From positions 1 through 51,713 of the forward strand of contig JAOAIS010000049.1 of assembly GCA_026414575.1 (NCBI GenBank): a stretch of DNA of 51,713 bases. The letters run 5' to 3'. Positions 34,111 through 42,864 of this stretch are shown here, piece by piece (the stretch's first letter is position 1; the number at the start of each line of letters is the position of its first letter). A model generated the notes under the pieces. It saw only the letters and a list, made by a program, of their open reading frames with translations. It ran no database searches and was not told the origin of the DNA. A program made the translations under genes and the position numbers. The stretch comes from Aquificaceae bacterium (GTDB taxonomy: Bacteria; Aquificota; Aquificia; Aquificales; Aquificaceae).

Positions 34111-34698
34111 CTATGGATAAACCCTCCTGTATTCTTTGCCTTCCTTCCTGTATATGGCTTCAACGCCAAAATCTTCCCTCTTTAACTCATCGTATATTTT
34201 CTTTGCGCTTTCATAGCCATGCACCGCAAGCACAACCCCGCATCTTGGGTCTATCTCGTCGGGTATGGGTATGAGCTTCGCCCTACCCCTAAGGTGCCTT
34301 TCGGCCCTCGTGCCTTCTGAAATAGCCACAAAGGTGATGAAGTGATCCGGTTTTTTTATAAAAGGGTTTATGCTCATAAGATACTGCCTTATGTGAAGTT
34401 TTACTCCAAGGGCATGGAACCTTATCCAATACCAAAGATTTGCCTCCACGGCACCAGACCCCTTCCTAAGAAGTGCCACCACCTTACCATCCTCCCTTTT
34501 TAGGCTTACCAACTCGTTCCCAGTCTGGGCACACCAACTGTAAACATCTCTCTCAAAACCTGGGTCTGTAGATATTACCCTCAGAGTTTGCCCCTCTTTT
34601 AATTTTTTCATCTTCTCAGAGGTTATTACCAAGGGTAGGGGACAAACAAGTCCTGTGAGGTCAATGGCCTCTTCCTTAAGTTCTTCTAATGCCTTCAT
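34111..34698 (-). CDS. TusA-like sulfur carrier fused to a DUF3343 domain
   Basis: A 195-residue two-domain protein. Residues 11-80 are a TusA/SirA domain with the sulfur-carrying cysteine in LTGLVCPLP (Cys19). Residues 120-190 match the DUF3343 pattern of putative sulfur/selenium carriers: an ITFVAISEGTRAE strand, then LIPIPDEIDPRCGVVL with Cys153. A linker of about 35 residues (81-117) with an aromatic-rich segment, NLWYWIRFHALGV, connects them. Separate TusA and DUF3343 proteins occur in sulfur and selenium metabolism. The fusion implies persulfide passing between Cys19 and Cys153, with the extra Cys56 as a possible partner. It precedes trpC. Confidence 0.82.
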   Translation of the reverse strand: MKALEELKEEAIDLTGLVCPLPLVITSEKMKKLKEGQTLRVISTDPGFERDVYSWCAQTGNELVSLKREDGKVVALLRKGSGAVEANLWYWIRFHALGVKLHIRQYLMSINPFIKKPDHFITFVAISEGTRAERHLRGRAKLIPIPDEIDPRCGVVLAVHGYESAKKIYDELKREDFGVEAIYRKEGKEYRRVYP

Positions 34699-34707
34699 GA
34701 CAGCACC

Positions 34708-35559
34708 TCACACTGCAATTACTTTGGCCTGAGGTTTTTCCTCAAAGCCTTCAATGTATAAATTTATAAGCTTTCCTGCCCTTTCAAGGTTTTTCAAAAA
34801 CTCCTTGTCGTAAAGCTCCAGCGGATTATTAAGGTAGAAAATAACGCTGGCTTCGCCCCTTTGGAGTCTCACGGGCACATGAAAACTGCATGTTTTCCTG
34901 TCTAGCATAGCTTCTTTGAAAAGGTTTCCCTGCATGGGTCTTATACTTATGGACTTTAGATTGAACACCCCCTTCAGGTCTTTGAGATATTCCTCAAGGC
35001 TATTACTCTTCTGGAGTATGTCAAGAATGGCACCTGTCATCTCAAGGTGGGACAAGCTTTTTTCAATCTTGCCGTAATCTGACATAAGGTTTGAGTAAGA
35101 CTTTCTGAGGTTTCTTATGTAGAACCTCTCCTTTCTCAAAGCCTCCACAAGGTCGGGATGCAGAGAAGAAAGAAAAAGTGCCACCATGACCGGTAGCAAC
35201 GCAAGCCCCCACTTGCCGTAGTAGTAAAAGCCAAAACCTACGGAAAACCAGAAAAAAAGCATGCCTTCAAATATTTTTCTGCTGGTGTAGAGGGCGACGG
35301 GTGGCAAGAGGGCAAAAACCGCTTCCTTTTGCCCCGATAAAAGCACTAGAGCTGGCACAAAGATAAGGTCTCCATAACTTTTAAAAAGCCTTACTTGCCC
35401 CGGATACAGAAAAAGGTATACACTAAGGGAAAGATAGAGGACAGAAGGAATGATTATAAGAGCCTTGTGGGTATAAGGTTTGCCCATGGAAAGGGCGACA
35501 AAAAAGACAAAAAGTAGAACTCTGTAACCGAGGAAGATAAGGTTTATATCTCTAAGCAC
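34708..35559 (-). CDS. Membrane protein with coiled coil and GAF-like C-terminus
   Basis: A 283-residue protein starting at a GTG (35557-35559). About five membrane helices occupy residues 5-130, then a coiled coil (about 135-170) and a soluble alpha/beta domain of about 110 residues that looks GAF-like (SFHVPVRLQRGEASVIFYLNNP). The layout is that of a membrane sensor lacking an output domain, so it may signal through partners. I do not recognise a named family. Confidence 0.65.
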   Translation of the reverse strand: MLRDINLIFLGYRVLLFVFFVALSMGKPYTHKALIIIPSVLYLSLSVYLFLYPGQVRLFKSYGDLIFVPALVLLSGQKEAVFALLPPVALYTSRKIFEGMLFFWFSVGFGFYYYGKWGLALLPVMVALFLSSLHPDLVEALRKERFYIRNLRKSYSNLMSDYGKIEKSLSHLEMTGAILDILQKSNSLEEYLKDLKGVFNLKSISIRPMQGNLFKEAMLDRKTCSFHVPVRLQRGEASVIFYLNNPLELYDKEFLKNLERAGKLINLYIEGFEEKPQAKVIAV

Positions 35560-35568
35560 AGGAATATT

Positions 35569-35826
35569 TTACTCCACATCTATCTTTTTAACCCTTTCTT
35601 TGGGTTTGGCCCTTTCCATCTTCTGCTCCAGTTTGCCCACCTCATAATCCACAAGGGTCTTTAGTATCCTCCAGAAAGATAGCTCTATAGTATAAAGGTT
35701 TTTGAGAACCTCTCTCCTTACCTCCTTTGGTGGCAGGAAAAGCTCCAAAAGCCTAAACACCTCCATCCTCATGCGTTCCACTTCTTCCTCAATATTTTCC
35801 TGTCTGTGCTTTTCCTCCTGCTCCAT
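35569..35826 (-). CDS. Small hypothetical helical protein
   Basis: An 85-residue, highly charged helical protein (EEKHRQENIEEEVERMRMEV at the start, KPKERVKKIDVE at the end). It has no signal, cysteine or recognisable domain. It lies 15 bases downstream of pdxJ and 9 bases before the GAF-like membrane gene, so it belongs to their transcript. Possibly a partner of that membrane protein. Confidence 0.6.
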   Translation of the reverse strand: MEQEEKHRQENIEEEVERMRMEVFRLLELFLPPKEVRREVLKNLYTIELSFWRILKTLVDYEVGKLEQKMERAKPKERVKKIDVE

Positions 35827-35841
35827 CGGATTTAAATATAT

Positions 35842-36570
35842 TTAAATTGCCATTAACTTCAAGAACTCCTTGACTGCCCTCTCCAAACCCCAAATAACCG
35901 CGTTTGATACGATGGAGTGCCCCACATTTAGCTCCTCCACCACATCCTTCAGAGCTTCCACCAACATGGAAGTGTTTTTGTAGTTAAGGCCGTGTCCCGC
36001 ATAGACCCTAAGCCCTAAAGACTTAGCCTCCTCACCGGCTACCCTCAGTCTTAAAAGCTCTTCCTCCGCTTCTTTAATAAGATGCCTGTTAAAGAGGTTC
36101 GCATACCTGCCTGTATGGAGCTCCACCGCATCCGCACCCACCTCCTTGCTTGCATGCACCTGAGCCTTTTCTGGTTCCACAAAGAGGGACACCTCTATAC
36201 CCGAATCCCTAATATCTATCAGATAAAGTCTTAAAAAATCCTTTAGCTTCACCACATCAAGACCACCCTCCGTCGTTATTTCCTCCCTCCTTTCTGGCAC
36301 AAGTGTTACTCTGTTGGGCTTTATTCGGAGAGCTATTTTCTTCATCTCTTCCGTTGGAGCCATCTCAAGATTTATAGGCACATGGACCACCTTTCTTATG
36401 AGCTCCAAGTCCTCATCTTGAATGTGTCTTCTGTCCTCCCTGAGGTGTAGGGTTATTTGATGTGCGCCCGCCTGCTGGGCTATAAGGGCAGAATACACAG
36501 GGCTTGGCTCAAAAGTTCTTCTTGCCTGACGGAGAGTCGCCACGTGGTCTATGTTTACACCCAGCCTCAT
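35842..36570 (-). CDS. pdxJ: Pyridoxine 5'-phosphate synthase
   Basis: A 242-residue TIM-barrel enzyme that condenses 1-deoxyxylulose-5-phosphate with the PdxA product to form pyridoxine 5'-phosphate. The signature N-terminus LGVNIDHVATLRQARR is present, with ITLHLREDRRHIQDED and the C-terminal LNVGHSIVSNAVIWGLE. With pdxA in the same window, the two final steps of the DXP-dependent route are covered. TATAAT lies about 10 bases before the ATG, so the mRNA is nearly leaderless. Confidence 0.97.
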   Translation of the reverse strand: MRLGVNIDHVATLRQARRTFEPSPVYSALIAQQAGAHQITLHLREDRRHIQDEDLELIRKVVHVPINLEMAPTEEMKKIALRIKPNRVTLVPERREEITTEGGLDVVKLKDFLRLYLIDIRDSGIEVSLFVEPEKAQVHASKEVGADAVELHTGRYANLFNRHLIKEAEEELLRLRVAGEEAKSLGLRVYAGHGLNYKNTSMLVEALKDVVEELNVGHSIVSNAVIWGLERAVKEFLKLMAI

Positions 36571-36577
36571 AAGGGTT

Positions 36578-36586
36578 TATATTATA
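36578..36586. promoter_or_regulatory. Overlapping divergent -10 elements of pdxJ and the 36590 gene
   Basis: TATATTATA lies in the 19 bases between two divergent start codons. The minus strand reads TATAAT (36586-36581) about 10 bases from the pdxJ ATG; the plus strand reads TATATT (36578-36583) 6 bases before the ATG at 36590. Both transcripts would be leaderless or nearly so, and the two polymerase footprints would exclude each other. Confidence 0.5.
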
Positions 36587-36589
36587 TCT

Positions 36590-37471
36590 ATGCTTGAGAT
36601 TAAAGAAAGAGACCCCTTTAGTAGCCTCGTACTTGAAGTCCTCGATGACCCGACCAAGAAAGAGATGGTCTTCTATCTCATGTGTTATTCACAGCTTGTC
36701 CGAAGGGATGGAAGCTTCCATATAGAGCTTGAGAGGTTCCTCTCTTGTGCTTATAGAAACTTTAGAAATGCCAGAAACTATTGGAAGGACATTCTCGTGG
36801 AGATGAACCTTTTTGTCATATCGGACCTATATGGCAACCTATACAAGGGGAAGGACATATACCGCGTGGAGGAAGGGGGAGTGTATCTCATAAGCCTAAA
36901 GCATGAGTATGCACACCTTTTCGACGAGCTCAGCTACAAGGCCCTAAAACTCTGGAATGTTTTGAGCAGAATGGTAGTATACAGAAGATTTCTCACTGCA
37001 CAAGATGCGGTAGTCGTATCAACCCTCATGTTCAACGAGGGTCTTTACGAAGAGGTAAAAGGCTACAGTGAGGTTTGTGCCGAAAGATATCTCGCTGAGG
37101 CTATTTACTTTAAAGCCATCGGCAAGCTTTCCAGTTTATACATGGGCGACCTCAAAAAGACTCCACAAAATGTAAGAGCTATTTTAGGCGAGCTTGAAAA
37201 GCTGAAGGAAGTATACTACGGAATAAACATGCTGAAGCTTAGAAGGGACCTGGAAAACCTTGCGGAGAAGGTAGAAAGGAGCAAAGCTATTAGCCCTATT
37301 AAGATAGAGTTTGTAAACCAAAAGATGAAAGGTGGTGGTTGGCTCAAAAGCCTCCTTAAAAGGTTAATGGACATCTTTGGAAAAGTTTGGGGAGGGTGGA
37401 AGGACAGAGATAGTTATTGCCTTGAGGAAACCTTATGTTCAAGGAGTTTTCGGACCCCATACACCAACTGA
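36590..37471 (+). CDS. Hypothetical protein preceding the HD phosphohydrolase
   Basis: A 293-residue cytosolic protein that I do not recognise. I start at the ATG at 36590 (MLEIKERDPF) because the track's start at 36551 lies inside divergent pdxJ. It is largely helical, and a middle section (about residues 120-215) with several aromatic helices resembles helical-repeat scaffolds. Its 3' end overlaps the HD-domain gene by 37 bases, so the two products are probably made together and may interact. Confidence 0.6.
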   Translation: MLEIKERDPFSSLVLEVLDDPTKKEMVFYLMCYSQLVRRDGSFHIELERFLSCAYRNFRNARNYWKDILVEMNLFVISDLYGNLYKGKDIYRVEEGGVYLISLKHEYAHLFDELSYKALKLWNVLSRMVVYRRFLTAQDAVVVSTLMFNEGLYEEVKGYSEVCAERYLAEAIYFKAIGKLSSLYMGDLKKTPQNVRAILGELEKLKEVYYGINMLKLRRDLENLAEKVERSKAISPIKIEFVNQKMKGGGWLKSLLKRLMDIFGKVWGGWKDRDSYCLEETLCSRSFRTPYTN

Positions 37472-38544
37472 TAAAGGCAGACCATTGCGAAGTAAAAGTT
37501 ATAAACAGTCCACCCCTTCAGAGGCTTAGATTCATAAGCCAGTTAGGTGTAGCCTACTTGGTTTTCCCATCCGCCCAGCACAGCAGGTTTGAACATTCCC
37601 TCGGCACTATGGAGCTTGCGGGTAGAATCTACAAAAACCTCAACATAAAAGATGAAAGGCTTTATAGCCTCGTGAGGCTTGCAGGGCTTATTCATGATGT
37701 TGGCCATGCCCCCTTTTCCCATACAACAGAAGTCCTAATGGGCGACAAAAGCCATGAATCCGTGGGTGAAAGGGTAATCTTAGAAGAGGGCGTGGGAGAG
37801 ATAATGAAGTCATGCGGCTACACAGAAGATGAGATTGAATTGGTAAGGAAAATGGCCTTTAAAAAGGAGGGGAGTACACCCAAGATCATTACCGGTGAGT
37901 TTGGCGCGGACAGAATGGACTACTTAAGAAGAGATGCCTACTTTTGCGGAACTTCCTATGGCTTTTTTGATTACAGCAGACTCCTTGAAAACATAGTCCT
38001 CGTGGATGGCAAAAAATGCGTCCATGTTAGCGCTATAAGGGCATTAGAAAGCTTTATACTCGGTAGATACTTTATGTACTCGCAGGTTTATTTTCACAAG
38101 GTAGTGCGCATACTCAATATACACCTTAAGGAGGTAGTGCAGGGCTTTATAAGGGAAGGACTACTCAACCCAGAAGATTTTCACAGAAAAACGGACTCCC
38201 ACATACTTTCCCTGATGATGGACAGACAAGGGGAAGAAGCCGTGAGAAGGGTGCTTGGAAGGGAGCACTACAGGGAAGTATTCTCTACCTCCTCGAAGGA
38301 TGTCTTTGAGTTCTTAAGAGATAGGTTGCTGGAGAAATACGAAGAAAACCTCCTCAGGTTTGACCACATTAACAAGCAGGTTCTTGACGAGGACATACCC
38401 CTGTGGGATGGGCATAAGCTCATAAGCTTAATGGAGGCTTCAAAGCTTGTCTCTTCTCTTAGGGATATAGAATTTTACAGAATTTATGCCAATCCAACAT
38501 ACAGGGAGGAAATAAGGGAGTATGTTCGCAAAATCTCTTCATAG
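37435..38544 (+). CDS. HD-domain phosphohydrolase (SAMHD1/dGTPase-like family)
   Basis: A 369-residue COG1078-type protein. The N-terminal FKEFSDPIHQLI and INSPPLQRLRFISQLG are family hallmarks. The metal-binding residues are visible as H in HSRFEHSLG, HD in LAGLIHDVGHAPFSH and D in FGADRMDYLRRDAYF. Relatives hydrolyse dNTPs or other nucleotides, or act on phosphorylated substrates. GAGGA precedes the ATG. It overlaps the gene on each side (37 and 23 bases). Confidence 0.88.
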   Translation: MFKEFSDPIHQLIKADHCEVKVINSPPLQRLRFISQLGVAYLVFPSAQHSRFEHSLGTMELAGRIYKNLNIKDERLYSLVRLAGLIHDVGHAPFSHTTEVLMGDKSHESVGERVILEEGVGEIMKSCGYTEDEIELVRKMAFKKEGSTPKIITGEFGADRMDYLRRDAYFCGTSYGFFDYSRLLENIVLVDGKKCVHVSAIRALESFILGRYFMYSQVYFHKVVRILNIHLKEVVQGFIREGLLNPEDFHRKTDSHILSLMMDRQGEEAVRRVLGREHYREVFSTSSKDVFEFLRDRLLEKYEENLLRFDHINKQVLDEDIPLWDGHKLISLMEASKLVSSLRDIEFYRIYANPTYREEIREYVRKISS

Positions 38545-40447
38545 TTCCCGAGCAGTAGTTATTTTGCTGGTCCACTCTACAACCTTGGTGGGCATTGTCT
38601 CCCTCTGGAAGGTAGCCGAGCCTGTATACTTCCTTATTTTCCTTGCTCTATACCTTTCGGGTGTATACATGGACATAAAAGGTTCACATCCTGTCAATAG
38701 ACTAACCCTAAATCTGCTTGGCATAATACTCACACTCTACTTTATCTCCCATCTGACGCTGGAAAATCCCTTAAAACCCTTCTCCCATGTAGTGCTCCTG
38801 CTCCTTGCCATAAAAAGCCTCGAGGAAAAGAAGATAAGAGACCTCTATCAGATGTTGCTTCTTAGTCTTTTTGGCCTTTCCATATCTACCGCCTACAGCA
38901 TAGGTCCAAGCTTCTTGCTTTTTTTCCTTCTTCACGGCTTTTTAGCGGTGTCCTCTCTTGTTCTCCTAAACCTCTACAGGAGGAGTGGGGACAAGAAACT
39001 AAGCTGGCTAAACTACAGGGAATATATCCTTGCAGGATTTGCACTATTTCTCTCTGTAGCGCTTCTGACATTCCCCCTCTTCTTTTTCCTGCCAAGAACT
39101 CAAGCGCCCATCTTTGACCTTTTTTCAAAAGGTAGTGGCTTAAAAACTGGGCTTGCGGAAAGCATAGCCCTCGGTAAGATAGGAGAAATACAGGAAGACA
39201 ACGCGGTAGTCTTTAGAGCCTATGGGCTTCCTCAAGGTCTTAAAGACCCATACTGGAGGGTTATAGTCTTTAGCACCTACTCAAAAAACACATGGCTAAG
39301 AGCAAGGGAGGATAAGTACATACTTCCCGAGAATTCAGAAGGTTTAACTTACAGCCTTATCCTTGAACCCTCCTTCGACAACATGGTGCCAGCCCTCGAT
39401 TACCCCCTAAACCTGCTTAGAATAGAAGGTCTGAGCGCCAACGCATTCATGGCAACAGGTAATGTGCTTCGCCTTGACAGGGAGATAAACAGGGCAGTAA
39501 GGGTCACAGTTAGCTCTTCAAAGACTCCAATACTCGTAGAAGATCCAAAGCCTTACCTTCAAATACCTAAGGACATAAGCCCAAACCTTATAAAACTTGC
39601 AGAGGAGCTCTCCAAAGGCGCACAAGGAGACATAGAAAAAATAAAAAGGGTGTTAGAACACTTTTCAACGGGTTACCAATACACTCTGAAGCTGGAAAAG
39701 TATGAGGGGGATCCCATAGATTACTTTATGTTTGTCTCCAAAAAGGGCAACTGTGAGTACTATGCTAGCGCAACCGCCCTTCTTCTTAGGCTGATGGGAG
39801 TGCCGACAAGGGTAGTCGGAGGATACAAGGGAGCCCTCTGGAATCCCTACGGCAACTATCACATAGTGACCAACTCCATGGCCCATGTGTGGGTGGAGGC
39901 TTATGTGGAAGGAAAATGGCTCAGAATAGATACAACACCACCCTATATGGCACCCTCGGTAGGGAAAATATCGGGCCTTTCCCTATTAAGGGATTCTCTT
40001 GTAAGCTTTTGGTATTCAAATGTGGTAGGTTATTCTTCAGAAAAACAAATTAAGCTTTTTAAAAACATAGGCGAGGGCTTTAGGGCTGAACTAAGAACAG
40101 AAAGTCTTTTTAAACACCTCATTCAAATAACGCAGTGGCTGATGCTTGCCCTCCTCTTATATCTGGTCCTTTTCATATTTTCAAGATTTAGAAAAACGCC
40201 TGAAAATCTTTATCTAAAGACAAGGGATATACTTCACCGGGAAGGGCTTGTAAAAAAAGAAGCCTTACCGGAGGAGGTTCTCTCCGCCTGCAAAAATAAA
40301 GAATACTACAGGTTGGTCAAGTTTATCCTTTCCATATACCAAAGGCACAAGTATTCACCCTATAGGGTTTATTCCGATGAAATTGTAGAAGGCTACAGAG
40401 CCATGGAAAATCTAAGAAGGATCATCCGTAGCTCCCGTCGCTCCTAA
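38522..40447 (+). CDS. TgpA-type membrane transglutaminase-like protein
   Basis: A 641-residue protein. The N-terminal ~190 residues have about six membrane helices (DUF3488-like). A large periplasmic transglutaminase-like domain follows, with catalytic triad Cys411 (GNCEYYAS), His455 (AHVWVEAY) and Asp470 (RIDTTPP). One more helix (near 540-560) and a cytoplasmic tail end the protein. TgpA of Pseudomonas has this architecture and is essential there; its substrate is unclear. The usual neighbours (MoxR ATPase, DUF58) are absent. The 3' end overlaps queF antisense by 26 bases. Confidence 0.9.
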   Translation: MFAKSLHSSRAVVILLVHSTTLVGIVSLWKVAEPVYFLIFLALYLSGVYMDIKGSHPVNRLTLNLLGIILTLYFISHLTLENPLKPFSHVVLLLLAIKSLEEKKIRDLYQMLLLSLFGLSISTAYSIGPSFLLFFLLHGFLAVSSLVLLNLYRRSGDKKLSWLNYREYILAGFALFLSVALLTFPLFFFLPRTQAPIFDLFSKGSGLKTGLAESIALGKIGEIQEDNAVVFRAYGLPQGLKDPYWRVIVFSTYSKNTWLRAREDKYILPENSEGLTYSLILEPSFDNMVPALDYPLNLLRIEGLSANAFMATGNVLRLDREINRAVRVTVSSSKTPILVEDPKPYLQIPKDISPNLIKLAEELSKGAQGDIEKIKRVLEHFSTGYQYTLKLEKYEGDPIDYFMFVSKKGNCEYYASATALLLRLMGVPTRVVGGYKGALWNPYGNYHIVTNSMAHVWVEAYVEGKWLRIDTTPPYMAPSVGKISGLSLLRDSLVSFWYSNVVGYSSEKQIKLFKNIGEGFRAELRTESLFKHLIQITQWLMLALLLYLVLFIFSRFRKTPENLYLKTRDILHREGLVKKEALPEEVLSACKNKEYYRLVKFILSIYQRHKYSPYRVYSDEIVEGYRAMENLRRIIRSSRRS

Positions 40448-40802
40448 CCCTTATGACCGTATGCACATTACCCCTGGGATTGAAGTCACCCACTACCTCA
40501 AGAAATCTTGGCCTAAGAAGGCTTTCCAAGGCTGTGTATATTTGGTTGGTTGCCTCCTCGTGAGATATATAACGGTTTCTAAACTTGTTAAGCCATAGCT
40601 TTAAAGACCTTAGCTCCACTATGTATTTGTCCGGTATGTACCTTATCCTTATGGTAGCATAGTCGGGATAACCCGACCGAGGACAAAGGCAGGAAAACTC
40701 AGGAAAAGTTATCTCAATCATATAGTCCCTACTGGGCGTAGGGTTTTCCCAAGGCTCAAGCTCCGCCTGCTCTATGGCTAACTCTCCATATTTTTTCTCC
40801 AT
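40422..40802 (-). CDS. queF: NADPH-dependent 7-cyano-7-deazaguanine (preQ0) reductase
   Basis: QueF reduces the nitrile of preQ0 to preQ1 in queuosine tRNA modification. The short unimodular type is represented: catalytic Cys in [10 protein letters not shown], Asp in GYPDYATI, and [21 protein letters not shown] as the substrate-binding segment. The track starts at a GTG (40850). I prefer the ATG at 40802 ([10 protein letters not shown]), leaving about 24 residues before the conserved RDY. A good AGGAGG lies about 30 bases upstream of it, so the true start remains open. No preQ1 riboswitch is evident. Confidence 0.93.
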   Translation of the reverse strand: MEKKYGELAIEQAELEPWENPTPSRDYMIEITFPEFSCLCPRSGYPDYATIRIRYIPDKYIVELRSLKLWLNKFRNRYISHEEATNQIYTALESLLRPRFLEVVGDFNPRGNVHTVIRVRSDGSYG

Positions 40803-40850
40803 AAGTTTCAATTTTACATTAATCGGCAACTCCCTCCTCGTTTTTCCCAC

Positions 40851-41119
40851 ACTCTAAAAATTCACAAACTGAGGAGTGGTGAGTTCAACAATCAGAAGTC
40901 CCTCCTTGGCAGAAGGCTCTTCAATGCGGGTATTGTAAAGTCGGAGCACGAAAAAGCTTAAAAGACTGCTTAAGCACGAGGTGGATATGCCTTAACAGCC
41001 ACGGCGGGTCTTATCCAAACACCATCAGATTAAAAACAGTCTTCAACAGACATGTGGGTAGGAATCAAACATAAGAAGCTAAGCATAAACAATGGTTACA
41101 GCCAAAGAGCTAAAGGCAT
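40851..41119. other. Intergenic region with secondary structure, no gene recognised
   Basis: No reading frame of interest is present. Several inverted repeats occur: GCTTAA...TTAAGC (about 40955-40974), CAAT-GCGGGT-ATTG (40922-40935), and on the minus strand GGATA...TATCC enclosing GCC-GT-GGC (40983-41016). I could not match it to tmRNA, SRP RNA, RNase P RNA or common riboswitches. It could be a small RNA such as 6S RNA, or a decayed mobile element. See findings. Confidence 0.35.
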
Positions 41120-42394
41120 TCAAGGGTCTTTAACTTCTGTCCTCTTGCATTCTAACAGAAGGTAAACTCCGTCAAACTCTCTGCCTTTAGTTAAAACCCT
41201 GCAAAAGGGTAGCTCTTCCAGGTTTTTCTCTTTTGTTATAACAAGCCCTTCTGCCGACGATGGAAGCTCAAGCTTCTTTATGCACTTGCCAGAGTAGAAA
41301 ACCAAAGCGGAATCCTCAGCCCTGTAAAAATAAACAGGACCCTCATAATTCTTAACCAGAGGGTAGGCTTTGGGCGTAAACCTCTCCTTCTCATAAAAGT
41401 GGATGAGCGGCATAAGCAGTAAAAAAACGAAGGAAGAAATCAAAATAGAAAACTTTAAATACCTCTTGTCCACCACCTCTGCAAGAAGTATGGCAAGGGG
41501 TGGGTAGGCAAAGAGTATGTAGTGATGTAGCTTGTTGCTGGCAAGGCTAAAAAAGAGCAAGACAAAAGCTGCCCAGAGAAGAAGGGGAAGCCAATCTCTT
41601 CTAAAGGACCTTATGAGCCTAAAGTAAAGGGGGATGTACCAAAGGGTGCTAAGGGCAAGGATAGGCAGGTAGTAGTAGAAGGGTGCGGGATGGGTGGACA
41701 TCTGGCCAGTGTATCTCATCAGGTTCTCGTAGATGAAAAACCTGTAAAAGTATTCATAGCCATGTTGCAAAAGCATGAAGGCATACCAAGAAAAGCCCAC
41801 AACGAGGAAAATAAAGAGACCTATGGGCTTTATAAAGTTTAGCCTTCTCTTCCAGAGTATGTATACACCTACCGCCAACACCACGCCCACAGGACCCTTA
41901 GTAAGAAAGGCAAGGGCAAGGAAAAACCATCCAAGCACTAACCTACTTTTCAAAAAGGCATAAAGCCCACACAGAGCAAAAAAGGTGTTTAGCATCTCTG
42001 GCACTACCGCCCTGGCTTCCAACCAGAGGTGAGGGAAGGTGGCAAGCACTAAAGCGGAGCTCAGAGCCTTACCCTTTGAAAAGAAGTCTCTCGTTAGAAG
42101 GTAGGTGATGCCCACCATACCCATGGCAGACAGGCCAGATACCAGCCTTGCGGAAAATTCGCCCAAACCAAAAAGATAAGAACTCGTGACAACCAGCCAG
42201 TAGAGCAGGGGTGGTTTTTCGAAGCGAGGTTGGCAGTTGTATTGGGGATTTATAAAATCCCCGGTCTTTATCATGTTTTGGACTGCATCCATGTTTCTCC
42301 CTTCATCCAGGGAGGTGAAAGATAAAAACCAACTGCCGAATATAAAATACAAAAGGAGTAGAACTAAAAGAAAGTAGAGATTGCGACGAAACAT
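41120..42394 (-). CDS. ArnT-like membrane glycosyltransferase (PMT/GT83 family)
   Basis: A protein of about 424 residues with roughly ten membrane helices. The N-terminal catalytic loop has SLDEGRNMDAVQNMIKTGDF and FEKPPLLYWLV, the pattern of ArnT-type transferases that use undecaprenyl-phosphate sugars. ArnT adds aminoarabinose to lipid A; relatives add other sugars to lipid A or glycans. I start at the ATG at 42394 (MFRRNLYFLL) since the track's extra 37 residues lie inside the PAP2 gene; MGYRRVMFRR at 42412 is also possible. It is shorter than ArnT (~550) at the C-terminus. Confidence 0.82.
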   Translation of the reverse strand: MFRRNLYFLLVLLLLYFIFGSWFLSFTSLDEGRNMDAVQNMIKTGDFINPQYNCQPRFEKPPLLYWLVVTSSYLFGLGEFSARLVSGLSAMGMVGITYLLTRDFFSKGKALSSALVLATFPHLWLEARAVVPEMLNTFFALCGLYAFLKSRLVLGWFFLALAFLTKGPVGVVLAVGVYILWKRRLNFIKPIGLFIFLVVGFSWYAFMLLQHGYEYFYRFFIYENLMRYTGQMSTHPAPFYYYLPILALSTLWYIPLYFRLIRSFRRDWLPLLLWAAFVLLFFSLASNKLHHYILFAYPPLAILLAEVVDKRYLKFSILISSFVFLLLMPLIHFYEKERFTPKAYPLVKNYEGPVYFYRAEDSALVFYSGKCIKKLELPSSAEGLVITKEKNLEELPFCRVLTKGREFDGVYLLLECKRTEVKDP

Positions 42395-42864
42395 AACACG
42401 CCTATAACCCATCCTACCACCACATCGAGGGGGAAGTGAACGCCCATGTAAACCCTGCCATAGCCTATGAGTATGGGATAGAGTATCAAAAGCATCTTGA
42501 ACCAAAAGGGTGAGCTATTTAGAAGGCATAGGGAGATTGTTGCAGCCATGGCAGTGTCCCCAGAAGGGAAAGACTTTAGCTTAAGCCTTTCAAGGATGTA
42601 TACATTCTCAAGAACTGCGGAGGGTCTCTTTGCCCTTATTGTATATTTGAGAGTTTTTACCATCAGAACCTGAAAAACCATGACAAGAACATATTTGATG
42701 AACCTCTTGTCTCCCAATATGAATAGTATAAAACCAACGAGAAAGCCAAACCAGCCTTTTCCTAATATATGAAAATATCTGTAAAAAACATCAAGAACCG
42801 GGTGTCTTTTGTGGTTTATGAGGTAAAAAAGCTGGTGGTTGATGTGGAACTTTTCCAAATCCAT
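42364..42864 (-). CDS. PAP2-family membrane phosphatase
   Basis: A 166-residue protein with about five helices. The three PAP2 motifs are KYTIRAKRP (72-81), SFPSGDT (98-104) and GRVYMGVHFPLD. The second has Asp where PSGH is common, a variant I recall in other PAP2 proteins. Candidate substrates are undecaprenyl diphosphate, lipid A phosphate (LpxE-like) or phosphatidate. It overlaps the ArnT-like gene by 31 bases and the preceding gene by one base (TAATG). Pairing with a glycosyltransferase that releases undecaprenyl phosphate suggests lipid carrier or lipid A processing. Confidence 0.85.
   Translation of the reverse strand: MDLEKFHINHQLFYLINHKRHPVLDVFYRYFHILGKGWFGFLVGFILFILGDKRFIKYVLVMVFQVLMVKTLKYTIRAKRPSAVLENVYILERLKLKSFPSGDTAMAATISLCLLNSSPFWFKMLLILYPILIGYGRVYMGVHFPLDVVVGWVIGVLCFVAISTFF

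Noticed and set aside
40851-41119. tmRNA, SRP RNA, RNase P RNA or preQ1 riboswitch in the queF upstream region
   Set aside because: None of the conserved cores of these RNAs could be found on either strand, so the region is left as unexplained structure.
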